A stretch of 64,000 bases of DNA. Origin: Pararhizobium arenae. GTDB taxonomy: Bacteria; Pseudomonadota; Alphaproteobacteria; Rhizobiales; Rhizobiaceae. Position numbers and translations under genes: made by a program. The notes under the pieces are model-generated. The model was given only the letters and a program-made list of their open reading frames with translations. It did not search any database and had not been told where the DNA came from. The stretch spans positions 287,163-351,162 of the forward strand of contig NZ_MOOY01000007.1 of assembly GCF_001931685.1 (NCBI RefSeq). Direction: 5' to 3'. This document shows positions 37,261-46,900 of this stretch, piece by piece (the stretch's first letter is position 1; each line of letters starts with the position of its first letter).

Positions 37261-40200
37261 GCGGCGGTCACTCTTCCGGCCCGAAGACCGGCGGCACGGC
37301 GGGCTTTACGGCGCTTTTCATCCGGCGGCCGATTTTTGCCCTTGTCGTCAACACCCTGATCGTGGTGGCGGGGCTTGCGGCCCTGAACGGCATCGAAATC
37401 CGCGAACTGCCGGAAGTCGATCAGCCCGTCGTCTCCATCAATACCACTTTTGACGGCGCGGCACCCGAAACGATCGACCAGGAGGTGACATCCGTCATCG
37501 AGGGCGCCGTGTCGCGCGTGCAGGGGATCAAGAACATCTCCTCGACCTCGCAATACAGCCAGAGCCGCGTCACGCTGCAGTTTTCCGACACGACCGACAT
37601 CGGGCAGGCGGCAAACGATGTGCGCGATGCGGTCGGCCGCGTTGCCGGCCAGCTGCCGGACGATGCCGACGAGCCGACCATCGTGAAGGCCGATTCCGAC
37701 AGCCAGCCGATCATGCGGCTTGCGCTGACATCCGACACGCTGTCGACGGAAGACCTGACGCTGCTGGCCGAAAACGAGATTACCGACCGGCTTGCCGCCG
37801 TCGAAGGCGTGGCCGACGTGCAGATCAACGGCGAGCAGGAAAAGATATTCCGCATCGACGTCAACCAGTCGAAGCTCGCCGGCCGCGGGCTGACCATTGC
37901 CAACCTGCGCAACGCACTCGCCACGGCGTCGCTCGATGTTCCCGCCGGATCGCTCACATCCGCCAATCAGGACATTTCGGTTCGCGCCACCGCAGACCTG
38001 CAGACGCCGGAACAGTTCGAGCAGCTGATCATCGGCGACAACGTGCGTCTCGGCGACATCGCGACGGTGACGATGGGCCCGGATATCGGAACGTCTTCGC
38101 TCAGATCAAACGGCCGGCAGGGCATCGGCCTCGGCATTATCCGGCAGGCGCAATCCAACACGCTGGATATTTCCGAGGGTGTGAAGAACGCCGTCGGCAC
38201 CATCAAGCAGATCCTGCCGGAGGGCACGCAGCTCGCAATCACCAGCGATGACGCGGTGTTCATCGACGGCGCCATTCACGAGGTCGAGATCGCGCTTGGC
38301 GCATCCGTCGTGATCGTGACCATCGTCATCTACCTGTTCCTTCTCGACTGGCGGGCGACGCTCATTCCCGTCATGACCATGCCGATCGCGCTGATCGGCA
38401 CCTGTGCGGCAATCTATCTTGCCGGCTTCTCGATCAACATCCTGACGCTGCTCGCCATCGTGCTGGCGACCGGGCTTGTGGTGGATGACGCGATCGTGGT
38501 GCTGGAGAACATCGTTCGACGACGCTCCGAGGGGCTTGGGCCGCGTGCGGCGGCGGTGCTCGGGACGCTGGAAGTGTTCTTTGCCGTCATCGCGACGACG
38601 GCGACACTAGTGGCGGTCTTCGTGCCGCTTTCCTTCCTGCCGGGCCAGACGGGCGGGCTCTTCCGCGAATTCGGCTTCGTGCTGGCCTTCTCGATCATGC
38701 TCTCGGCGTTCGTCGCGCTGACGCTCTGCCCGATGCTGGCGTCCCGCATGCTGACGGCCCACAGCGAGCATCATCACGGCGGCGTGCTGGGCAAGATCGG
38801 CGGCTATGCCGCGGGCTTCTATCGCTACAGCTTGCGGGCCTGCCTCAACGCGCCGCTGGTCGTTTTCATGATCGCGATCATGGTGACGGCGGCCGGCGCG
38901 GGCGCCTTCACGCTGTTGAAATCCGAGCTGACGCCGACCGAGGACCGGGCGCGCATCATGATGCGCATACAGGCGCCGCAGGGCGTTTCGCTGGAATATA
39001 CCCAGGCGCAGATGCGCCGACTCGAAGACGGCCTGAAGGCGATGGTGGAGAGCGGCGAGATCGAAAACGCCTTTTCGGTGTCCGGGCAGGGCGGATCGGC
39101 CAATACCGGTTTCATGGTGCTGACGCTCGCACCCTGGGACGGACGTGAGCGGACGCAGCAGCAGATCGCCGCCGACATCACCCGGATGGCCAACAACATT
39201 CCCTCCGTCCGCGTCTTTCCCATGCAGCCGAACAGCCTCGGTATCCGCGGTGCCGGCAACGGCCTGCAGGTGGCCCTCGTCGGCAACGACTACGGCAAGC
39301 TCGGCGATGCCGCCAGCAAGCTGGTGCGGCAGATGGAAGACAGCGGCCGGTTCCAGAACGTGCGGCTGAACTACGAGCCCAACCAGGCGCAGCTTTCCGT
39401 CACCATCGACCGTGAGCGGGCCTCCGACCTTGGCATCGATATTGTCGGCCTGTCTTCGGCGATGCAGGCCATGCTCGACGGCAACAGTGTGCTGGACGTC
39501 TATGTCGACGGCGAATCCTATCCGGTAAAGCTGATTTCCACCACCAATCCCGTCAACGACCCGACCGACCTGCAAAACATCTTTCTCAAGGCGGGGGATG
39601 GCCGGATCGTTCCGATGTCGACCATTGCCTCGGTCGAGGAAAAAGCGATCGCGCCGCAGCTTTCGCGGGAGGCGCAGCTGCGCGCGGTGTCGCTCTCGGC
39701 AAGTCTGAACGACGATCTGGCGCTGGGCGATGCTCTTTCCATGGTCGAACAGATGGCCGAACCGCTTCTGCCGCCGGGCTCGCGCGTCGTGCCGCTTGCG
39801 GAGGCCGCAACGCTGGACGAGAACGCCAACGGCATGATGGTGACCTTCGGCTTTGCGCTGGTGATCATCTTCCTCGTGCTGGCGGCGCAATTCGAAAGCC
39901 TGATCAGCGGCGTCATCATCATGGCGACGGTGCCGCTTGGGCTCGCCTGCGCCGTGTTTGCGATGCTGCTGACCGGCAATACGCTCAACATCTACAGCCA
40001 GATCGGACTGGTGCTGCTCGTCGGCATCATGGCGAAGAACGGCATCCTGATCGTCGAGTTCGCCAACCAGCTTCGCGACCGTGGCGAGGATCTGCGCTCG
40101 GCCATCGAGAATGCCGCCAATATCCGCCTGCGGCCGGTGATGATGACGATGATCGCCACGATCGTCGGCGCGCTGCCGCTGGTTCTGGCAAGCGGCGCCG

Positions 40201-40394
40201 GCGCCGAAGCGCGCGTCGCGCTTGGCTGGGTGCTGGTCGGCGGTCTGGGGCTTGCGACGGTCGTGACGCTCTATCTGACGCCGGTCGCCTATCTCGTGAT
40301 CGCCCGCTTTACCAAGCCGCAGGTGGACGAGGAACGACGCCTGCAGCGGGAGCTGGAACTGGCCGAGGAAATGCAGCCGATGGCGGCTGAGTAG
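37257..40394 (+). CDS. RND-family efflux transporter, inner-membrane pump
   Basis: 1045 residues, the full length of HAE-1-type RND pumps, with two repeats of TM1 plus a large periplasmic loop plus TM2-6. The N-terminal FTALFIRRPIFALVVNTLIV is typical. The proton-relay region in TM4 is present (ILTLLAIVLATGLVVDDAIV, with the paired Asp), and the C-terminal repeat has SQIGLVLLVGIMAKNGILIV. Substrates are probably toxic compounds or drugs; specificity is not readable. The GTG start at 37257 overlaps the adaptor stop by 4 bp. Confidence 0.95.
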   Translation: MSGGHSSGPKTGGTAGFTALFIRRPIFALVVNTLIVVAGLAALNGIEIRELPEVDQPVVSINTTFDGAAPETIDQEVTSVIEGAVSRVQGIKNISSTSQYSQSRVTLQFSDTTDIGQAANDVRDAVGRVAGQLPDDADEPTIVKADSDSQPIMRLALTSDTLSTEDLTLLAENEITDRLAAVEGVADVQINGEQEKIFRIDVNQSKLAGRGLTIANLRNALATASLDVPAGSLTSANQDISVRATADLQTPEQFEQLIIGDNVRLGDIATVTMGPDIGTSSLRSNGRQGIGLGIIRQAQSNTLDISEGVKNAVGTIKQILPEGTQLAITSDDAVFIDGAIHEVEIALGASVVIVTIVIYLFLLDWRATLIPVMTMPIALIGTCAAIYLAGFSINILTLLAIVLATGLVVDDAIVVLENIVRRRSEGLGPRAAAVLGTLEVFFAVIATTATLVAVFVPLSFLPGQTGGLFREFGFVLAFSIMLSAFVALTLCPMLASRMLTAHSEHHHGGVLGKIGGYAAGFYRYSLRACLNAPLVVFMIAIMVTAAGAGAFTLLKSELTPTEDRARIMMRIQAPQGVSLEYTQAQMRRLEDGLKAMVESGEIENAFSVSGQGGSANTGFMVLTLAPWDGRERTQQQIAADITRMANNIPSVRVFPMQPNSLGIRGAGNGLQVALVGNDYGKLGDAASKLVRQMEDSGRFQNVRLNYEPNQAQLSVTIDRERASDLGIDIVGLSSAMQAMLDGNSVLDVYVDGESYPVKLISTTNPVNDPTDLQNIFLKAGDGRIVPMSTIASVEEKAIAPQLSREAQLRAVSLSASLNDDLALGDALSMVEQMAEPLLPPGSRVVPLAEAATLDENANGMMVTFGFALVIIFLVLAAQFESLISGVIIMATVPLGLACAVFAMLLTGNTLNIYSQIGLVLLVGIMAKNGILIVEFANQLRDRGEDLRSAIENAANIRLRPVMMTMIATIVGALPLVLASGAGAEARVALGWVLVGGLGLATVVTLYLTPVAYLVIARFTKPQVDEERRLQRELELAEEMQPMAAE

Positions 40395-40667
40395 GCGAGG
40401 TTTGCCGCACATCCAACGCTGTCTTGTGCCTCTTTTCCCGTTGGAGAGAAGAAGGCGCAAGGCGACGGTTGGGATAGCCGCCGCCAATCCGGCGACGGGC
40501 GCCATTCCGCCCTTTGACGGGATGGGCTGCGAGCATCCTCATCGTTCTGTGTGGATTTGCCTTGCTTAGTTGGTGGTTCGGGCGCAGGGTCTTTTGTCGA
40601 TGGCATTTGAAGCGGGCGCCATTGCCTAAAGGTTTAACACCTTCGCCCCAACCAAAGGAGGACCCCG

Positions 40668-40961
40668 ATGTCTTCCAACAATCTCCATAACTATCTCGAA
40701 ACGTCGCACATAATCATGCTTAATCGCGTTCTCGAACGGGCAGACTACTTTGGTCCGGAATCCAAGGTCGATGTCGATACCACTAGGCAGGCGGCGCGGT
40801 TTCTGCTGAAGATTTTCCAAAGTGGAGTAGATTCCGAAGACGACCTCGTTGCGGCACTCGACGCGCGAGGTAAAAGCGTCGAGGATGGAGGCGATACGCC
40901 CAGGCAGGTGCGGTTGGAAGCGGTCAACCGCTGGGCCGATGACGGGGGGCAGAGTGAGTAG
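40668..40961 (+). CDS. Small conserved hypothetical protein
   Basis: Not recognised. 97 residues, acidic, no membrane segment: MSSNNLHNYLETSHIIMLNR, then DYFGPESKVDVDTTRQAARF. The start is clear: AAAGGAGG lies just upstream, one of the strongest ribosome-binding sites in the window. It is the first of four small genes (40668-42126) that share strong sites and short, hydrophilic products between the RND operon and the lactate-oxidase gene. They have separate gaps and no shared domain. Confidence 0.75.
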   Translation: MSSNNLHNYLETSHIIMLNRVLERADYFGPESKVDVDTTRQAARFLLKIFQSGVDSEDDLVAALDARGKSVEDGGDTPRQVRLEAVNRWADDGGQSE

Positions 40962-41124
40962 CCGAGGCGGTAAAGGCTTATTCGTACGTTCAGGGAACAA
41001 AACCAAACTTAAGCGCTCTGGTTGTGGGCTCTCTCGGTTTTCGAAGCTGGGGGCCTACCTTTCGCCAGGCGGCGATCGCCCTTCTAGAAGCGTATCTGCT
41101 TTGTCACGATAACGGAGACAGAGC

Positions 41125-41316
41125 ATGGTCGATAAATCGGCGTCTGCTAAAAAGTCGATCGTCCGCGTGGAGATGTATGATTTCGGCAGAGCTTGGGTCG
41201 TCTCGATTCTGTTCCTCGGGATTACCGAGCACCACGGTTTTGCCACCGAGCGAGAGGCCCGGGCCTACGCAGTCGAGCGCGCACGACTGTTGCTGGATGA
41301 TCAACCAGAACCTTGA
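41125..41316 (+). CDS. Small hypothetical protein (63 aa)
   Basis: Not recognised. MVDKSASAKKSIVRVEMYDF start, a hydrophobic core (AWVVSILFLGI) and a C-terminal charged helix. The residues (FATEREARAYAVERARLLL) suggest a small beta-alpha fold of the kind seen in short rhizobial plasmid and chromosome proteins. GGAGACAGAGC precedes the ATG. Confidence 0.6.
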   Translation: MVDKSASAKKSIVRVEMYDFGRAWVVSILFLGITEHHGFATEREARAYAVERARLLLDDQPEP

Positions 41317-41449
41317 TGCGTTCGAGGGCGATCTCGGCTTTTCCACCGCCAGACACATATGATGGAACCGCCAGAACTGGACGCAATCGCAATTTCATCG
41401 TGACGGTCGCCAGCGAACGCTGAGCTTCCGCCACAGAAAGGAGGCAGCG

Positions 41450-41704
41450 ATGCCTAGATTTTTTTTCCATACCAGAAACGGCAGGATGGCCGTCGATCGC
41501 GAGGGACTTGTGTTCGAGACCGAAGAGGAGGCGCGGGCAGAGGCGATGCGCGGCGCAAGCGCCATGATATTCGACAACGAAATAAGCCTCTGGCTGGGTA
41601 ATTCGTGGGTCATGACAGTCGTCGATGAGGACGGTCTCGTACTCTACAATCTCAGCTTCTCTATAGACCGGCCAAACCGCCAGCCGAGGAACGCGCTTCA
41701 GTAG
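41450..41704 (+). CDS. DUF6894-like small protein
   Basis: 84 residues: MPRFFFHTRNGRMAVDREGL followed by a helix (ETEEEARAEAMRGASAM) and a beta strand segment (WVMTVVDEDGLVLYNLSFSI). This MPRFFFH...D-x-EG pattern is typical of the DUF6894 family, abundant in Rhizobiales and often duplicated; its function is unknown. The ATG follows AAAGGAGG. The 63-residue gene upstream resembles it in layout and may be a distant relative. Confidence 0.72.
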   Translation: MPRFFFHTRNGRMAVDREGLVFETEEEARAEAMRGASAMIFDNEISLWLGNSWVMTVVDEDGLVLYNLSFSIDRPNRQPRNALQ

Positions 41705-41916
41705 GGTCAGAGCCAACCGGGCTGCATCGAGGCCGGCCTAGGGCTGGTGCGGTCAAAGGTGCCTTGCGACTGGGGGGCGGGGATCCGCGTTGTGTCGCGT
41801 CACGCGAATAAGTTTCCCTTCGCGCTGTTAAAGGAGCATCATCGTGGATCGCTACCGTTCGTGGGCATAGGCGACTGGAAGATCGTTGTGCTTTCGCCCG
41901 GAAGAGGAGGCGAACC

Positions 41917-42126
41917 ATGCCCCGACACAGAGAGTCTATCGGCGACCAATCCTTGCTGATGATGAAGCAAGTTCTCACCGAAGAATGTGCCCGACGGGGA
42001 ATCAGCTCCGACGGGACGCAAGGCCAGGACCTTTCCCGTGTGTTGATGCACGCCTTTCGCAGCGGGATGACGGAGAAAAAGGAGCTTGTCGTCCTGGTCC
42101 GGAACCTGACGGACTTGTTGCGCTAA
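41917..42126 (+). CDS. Small hypothetical protein (69 aa)
   Basis: Not recognised. MPRHRESIGDQSLLMMKQVL start, then helical, charged sequence (LSRVLMHAFRSGMTEKKELV) with no signal or membrane segment. It follows GAGGAGG, again a strong ribosome-binding site. Last of the four small genes of this stretch. Confidence 0.62.
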   Translation: MPRHRESIGDQSLLMMKQVLTEECARRGISSDGTQGQDLSRVLMHAFRSGMTEKKELVVLVRNLTDLLR

Positions 42127-42415
42127 GGCTAACGGCCCCGGCGGTGTCGGTGCCAGGCTCTACAGAATAGATAGCTCATGTAGCCTCTGCTGATTGATGC
42201 AGAGACGCGAGAGCGTATTCGGTCGGCCGCTTGTGTCCACAAGGCCGCACCATCTACGGAAAGCGCTTTGCCACCATGAAGTTGCGGGTGAGGTGCTGGA
42301 CAAAGTGATTCCGATTTGCACAGTACCGCCTTGAAAAGAGCGGATATTTCCTTTTCCCTTGTTGGCGTGGGAAGGAAGCCCGGCAGCCTTGGGCTGCAGG
42401 CAGGGAGCAGGCGGG

Positions 42416-43825
42416 ATGGGACTGGACGCAATCAAGGCCGGGAAACGCAACGAGAGCGGCATCGGCCTTGTCGTCAAAGCCCTGTCGGAGCGCTTCGGCA
42501 CACGGTTGCAGACCGGCGAGGCGATGCGGGCGCAGCATGCGCACACCACCACCTATATCCCCGCGCAGCTTCCTGACGCCGTGGTGTTTCCGGAGAATGC
42601 CGCGGACGTGCAGGCGATCGTTGCGCTGGCGAGCGAACACAAGGTTCCGCTGATTGCCTTCGGCACCGGTTCTTCGCTCGAGGGCCATATCAACGCGCCG
42701 CATGGCGGCATCAGCATCGACATGGGCCGGATGAACCGGGTTATCGAGGTCAATGCCAGCGATTTCGACTGCACGGTCGAACCGGGCATCACTCGTGAGG
42801 AGCTGAACATCTATTTGCGGGACACGGGCCTATTCTTTCCGATCGATCCCGGCGCCAATGCCTCCATCGGCGGCATGGCATCCACCCGCGCATCCGGCAC
42901 CAATGCGGTGCGCTATGGCACGATGAAGGACAATGTGCTGGCGCTGACGGCGGTGACGGCGGGTGGAAAGGAAATCCGCACGGCGCACCGGGCGCGGAAA
43001 TCCTCGACCGGCTATGATTTGACGCGGCTTTTCGTCGGTGCCGAGGGTACGCTCGGCATCATCACATCGATCACGCTGAAGCTGCAGGGTATCCCTGAGA
43101 CCATTGCCGGCGGGGTGTGCTCATTTCCGACGACGGCGGACGCCTGCAATGCGGTTATCCTGACGATCCAGTCGGGTATTCCGGTGGCGCGCATCGAGCT
43201 TCTGGACGAAACGCAGATACGGGCAAGCAATGCTTATTCCGGCCTTTCCCTGCCCCAGCAACCGACGCTGTTCGTGGAATTTCACGGCAATCCGGAAACG
43301 GTCGCGCTGCAGTCGCGCCAGTTTGCCGAAATCGTGGCCGAATATGGCGGCAGCGCGTTCCGTTCGACAGCGAATCTTGAGGAGCGCAACCAGCTGTGGA
43401 AGGCGCGGCACAATGCCTATTGGGCGCAGAAGAGCCTGATGCCGGGAGCCGCGATCATCTCCACGGATGTCTGCGTACCGATCTCGCAGCTGGCCGATTG
43501 CGTCGAGGCGACGCGCGAGGATATTCGCGTCCACGGGCTTCTGGCGCCGATCGTCGGCCATGCCGGCGACGGGAATTTTCATGTGGGCCTGCTGTTCGAC
43601 GACAAGGATCCGGCCGATATTGCGCGGGCCGAAGCCTTCGTTGCGCGGCTCAACGACCGGGCGTTGTCGATGGATGGCACATGCACCGGCGAACACGGCA
43701 TCGGCCAGGGCAAGATGCCGTTTCTCGAAAACGAACTTGGCGATGCGCTGGACCTGATGCGGCAGATAAAGCGCGGACTGGACCCGGACAATATCTTCAA
43801 TCCGGGCAAGATTTTTGCCATGTGA
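42416..43825 (+). CDS. FAD-linked oxidase, D-lactate dehydrogenase/GlcD type
   Basis: 469-residue flavoenzyme of the VAO/PCMH family that oxidises D-lactate or glycolate-type 2-hydroxy acids. The FAD-binding domain shows VPLIAFGTGSSLEGHINAPH (about 86-105) and PGANASIGGMASTRASGTNA. The C-terminal cap has VGHAGDGNFHVGLLFDDKD and the end motif CTGEHGIGQGKM with conserved His. Start ATG 42416 (MGLDAIKAGKRN) is preceded by GCAGG. The frame is open to 42359. As a single polypeptide without GlcE/GlcF genes nearby, it is closer to cytochrome-type D-lactate dehydrogenases. Confidence 0.9.
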   Translation: MGLDAIKAGKRNESGIGLVVKALSERFGTRLQTGEAMRAQHAHTTTYIPAQLPDAVVFPENAADVQAIVALASEHKVPLIAFGTGSSLEGHINAPHGGISIDMGRMNRVIEVNASDFDCTVEPGITREELNIYLRDTGLFFPIDPGANASIGGMASTRASGTNAVRYGTMKDNVLALTAVTAGGKEIRTAHRARKSSTGYDLTRLFVGAEGTLGIITSITLKLQGIPETIAGGVCSFPTTADACNAVILTIQSGIPVARIELLDETQIRASNAYSGLSLPQQPTLFVEFHGNPETVALQSRQFAEIVAEYGGSAFRSTANLEERNQLWKARHNAYWAQKSLMPGAAIISTDVCVPISQLADCVEATREDIRVHGLLAPIVGHAGDGNFHVGLLFDDKDPADIARAEAFVARLNDRALSMDGTCTGEHGIGQGKMPFLENELGDALDLMRQIKRGLDPDNIFNPGKIFAM

Positions 43826-43854
43826 AAATGCATGGTCGATGTTAAGGAGGGAAT

Positions 43855-43983
43855 ATGCGTCCGTCGCGCATCTTTCCCCACATTGAGACGTTGTGGATCA
43901 TGGCAGGTGCGGTGCGCATTCAAGACGAACATGGGCTGACCCTCCATCCGGAGAAAAGGCTGAAGAACGGGATCGGATTTTAG
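43855..43983 (+). CDS. 42-codon ORF directly upstream of the AsmA gene
   Basis: Read directly from the sequence: ATG at 43855 after AAGGAGG (43844-43850) and a TAG at 43981-43983. The product starts MRPSRIFPHIETLWIMAGAV and ends RLKNGIGF, with no obvious membrane or signal part. Its stop lies 5 bp before the GTG (43989) that best starts the AsmA gene, which itself lacks a good ribosome-binding site. So this ORF may serve for translational coupling or as a small protein in its own right. Confidence 0.5.
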   Translation: MRPSRIFPHIETLWIMAGAVRIQDEHGLTLHPEKRLKNGIGF

Positions 43984-43988
43984 AACTG

Positions 43989-46900
43989 GTGCTTTCGCGA
44001 ATTCTGGTTTTTGTCGGCAGTCTTCTGGTGGCGGCGCTGTTTGCGGCGCTCATCGCCCCGCTGTTCATTGACTGGACCGATTTTCGCCAAGAGTTCCAGC
44101 GCGAAGCCAGCCGCATCATGGGGCGTCCGGTTGTCGTCCATGGCAGCGTCGATGCAAGGCTCATTCCGTTCCCCTCGGTGACGCTGAACGATGTGCGCGT
44201 CGGCGAGAACGAGGCCGGCGAGCCGCTGATACAGGTCGAGCATTTCTCCATGGATGCCGAGCTTGCGCCTTTCCTCAGCGGCGAGGCGCTGATCTTCGAT
44301 ATGCGGCTCGATGCGCCCAAGGCCAAGATCAGGTTGCTGCCGGACGGCACGCTTGACTGGGCGCGGGGGCGCAGGGCCGATATTCCGGCCAAGGTCGTGG
44401 TTCTGGAAAATGTCGAGATCAGCAACGGCCAGATCGATTTCATCGACGAGCAGACCGGGCGCACGCGCCGTGTAACTGACCTCAACGCCGATCTATCCGC
44501 CCGTTCCCTGGCGGGACCGTGGAAGGTGGAGGGGCGCGCGGCGCTGGACGGCGAGGCGGGCAACTTCCTGTTTTCGAGCAGCGAGCTCGATGACAAGGGC
44601 GAGCTTGGCCTGCGTGCAAGGCTGGTGCCGGACAAGCGGCCCTTTGGCGTCGAGCTCGACGGTAACTTGAAGATCGTCGATTTCAAGCCGGTCTACCAGG
44701 GCAAGTTCACGCTAACCGAAAACCGCTCCGCCGAGGCGCAGAAGGCCGACGATGCGGCGGCGCTGCGGGTGAATGGCGAATTCGAGCTGACCAATGAGCG
44801 TATCCGGGTCCCGGACTACCGGCTCGAAGTCGGGCCGAAGGACGATCCCTATCTGGTGACAGGCGAGGCGACACTCGACACCGGCAAGGAGCCGGAGTTC
44901 CTTTTGCTTGCCGACGGCCAGCAGATCGATGTGAGCCGCATCGGCAACACCGGCGAGGCGGGAAAGACAGGGCGCGACCCGGCGATTTCCGTGCGCCAGA
45001 GACTGGCTGCGGCGCTGGCGATTGCGGCCGATATTCCCATTCCCAGGGTCCCCGGGCGGGCGAACCTGAAACTGCCTGCGATCGTGATCGGCGATACCAC
45101 CGTGCGCGAGGTGAGGCTCGATCTACGCCCGGACGGCAGCGGCTGGATCATCGACAATGCGGTGGCGCAACTGCCGGGCCGCACGCAGCTGGAAGCCAAG
45201 GGGCGGCTTGATCTTTTGGGCACGCGCGCCTTCCGGGGCGACCTGCTGATTGCTTCCAACCAGCCTTCCGGGCTGGCGGCGTGGCTTGCGGGCTCGGTCG
45301 ATCCGGCGCTTCGGACGCTGAAGACAGCCGGCTTTTCGGCGACCGTCAATCTTACCGACACCTTGCAGCAGTTCGAGCGGCTGGAGATCGCGGCCGGGCC
45401 CGCGGTGCTTACCGGGCGGATCGAACGACAGTCGCTGGAGGGCGTGCCCCCCAGCCTGTCGATCAAGCTCAAGGGCAACGAGATCGACCTCGATGCGCTG
45501 CGGGCGCTGACCGGGCTGGTGGCGGGCGACGCCTCGAACGAAACGGTGCTGGCGCACACCATTGCCGCCGATCTCTCCGCCGACCGCTTTTCCGCCTTCG
45601 GGGAGACGGCGGGCGACGTGCAGATGATCGTGACGCTGAAGAACGGTCAGTTGCAGGCCGAGCGGGTTTCCATCGGCGATCTCGCAGGCGCGCGGCTGGC
45701 GCTTTCCGGGCGCATGAGCGGCGATATGTCTTCGCCGGTGGTCTCGGCCAAGATGAAGCTTGCCTCGCCTGACCTCACCCCGTTCCTGGCGATGATCGCG
45801 CGCCACGCGCCGTCCCATCCGATCCTGAGCCGTGCAATTGTCGCCGGACCATATTACACCGATACGGCGCTGGACCTGACGCTGACGGCGGGGGGACAGG
45901 AGGGGCAGGCGCCGGCGGCTTTCGGCATCGTCGGCACGGCCAACGGCTCGAAGATCGCGGCGAACTACCTGGCTCCCAGCATCGCGCAGGCGCTTTCCGG
46001 GGACAGCATCACTCTGGAGGCGACGCTCGAGAATCCTTCGACGCCGGTGCTGTTGGGGCAGGCGGGGCTCGACCCGCTGCCGTTCGACGCTGACGCCAAC
46101 GGCGTGCTCTCCCTGAAGCTGCAGGGCACGGATGGTAGCCGCGCCAACGCCAGTCTGAACTTCAATTCCCAGCAGAGCGCGCTTGCCGCCAATGGCGAGG
46201 TCGATCTTGCAAGCGGCAATTTCCTGGTCGGCAAAGGATCCTTCTCGCTGGAAAGCCAGGACATCGAGCCGTTCCTGCTCTTGAAGGGCATCGGATTGCC
46301 GCAGATGGGCACCGGGTTGCCGATTTCGCTCAAGGCCACCGTCGAGAGCACCGCCCAGGCTGTTGCCGTCTCCGGGATCGAAGGCCGCGCCGACGGCAAT
46401 GCCTTCAGTGGCGCGGTTTCCTTCGATCGCGCCGCCCCCGGCAAGGCAACGGGCGATCTGGCCTTCGATACGATCGATCTCGGCTGGCTCGGCGAAACCG
46501 TGCTCGGGCCGGTTAACGATATCGTCGACGGCGGATTGTCGGAGAGCCCGGTTGCGCTTTCCGGCTGGACGGGGTTCGACGTTTCGCTCGGGATTACGGC
46601 CAAGCGCTTCTGGCCGGGCATCTACGGCGCAATCGGCGATATGTCCGGTAAGATCGCCTGGAAAGGTGACCAGATCGAGCTTTCGGACATCGCCGGCTCC
46701 TGGCTCGGCGGCAAGGCGACGGGACGGGTGCTTGTCAGTTCCGGAGACGGGTCCGGCTTCCTGCAGACCAGGATCGGGGTGCAGGACGGCGACCTTGCGT
46801 CGGTGCTCTGGACGAAAGCGGGAGCGGCGGTCGCCACCGGACGCTTCGACCTCGACATGGGCGTTGAAACGTCCGGCGCCTCGGTTCGGGCCATGGCCGA

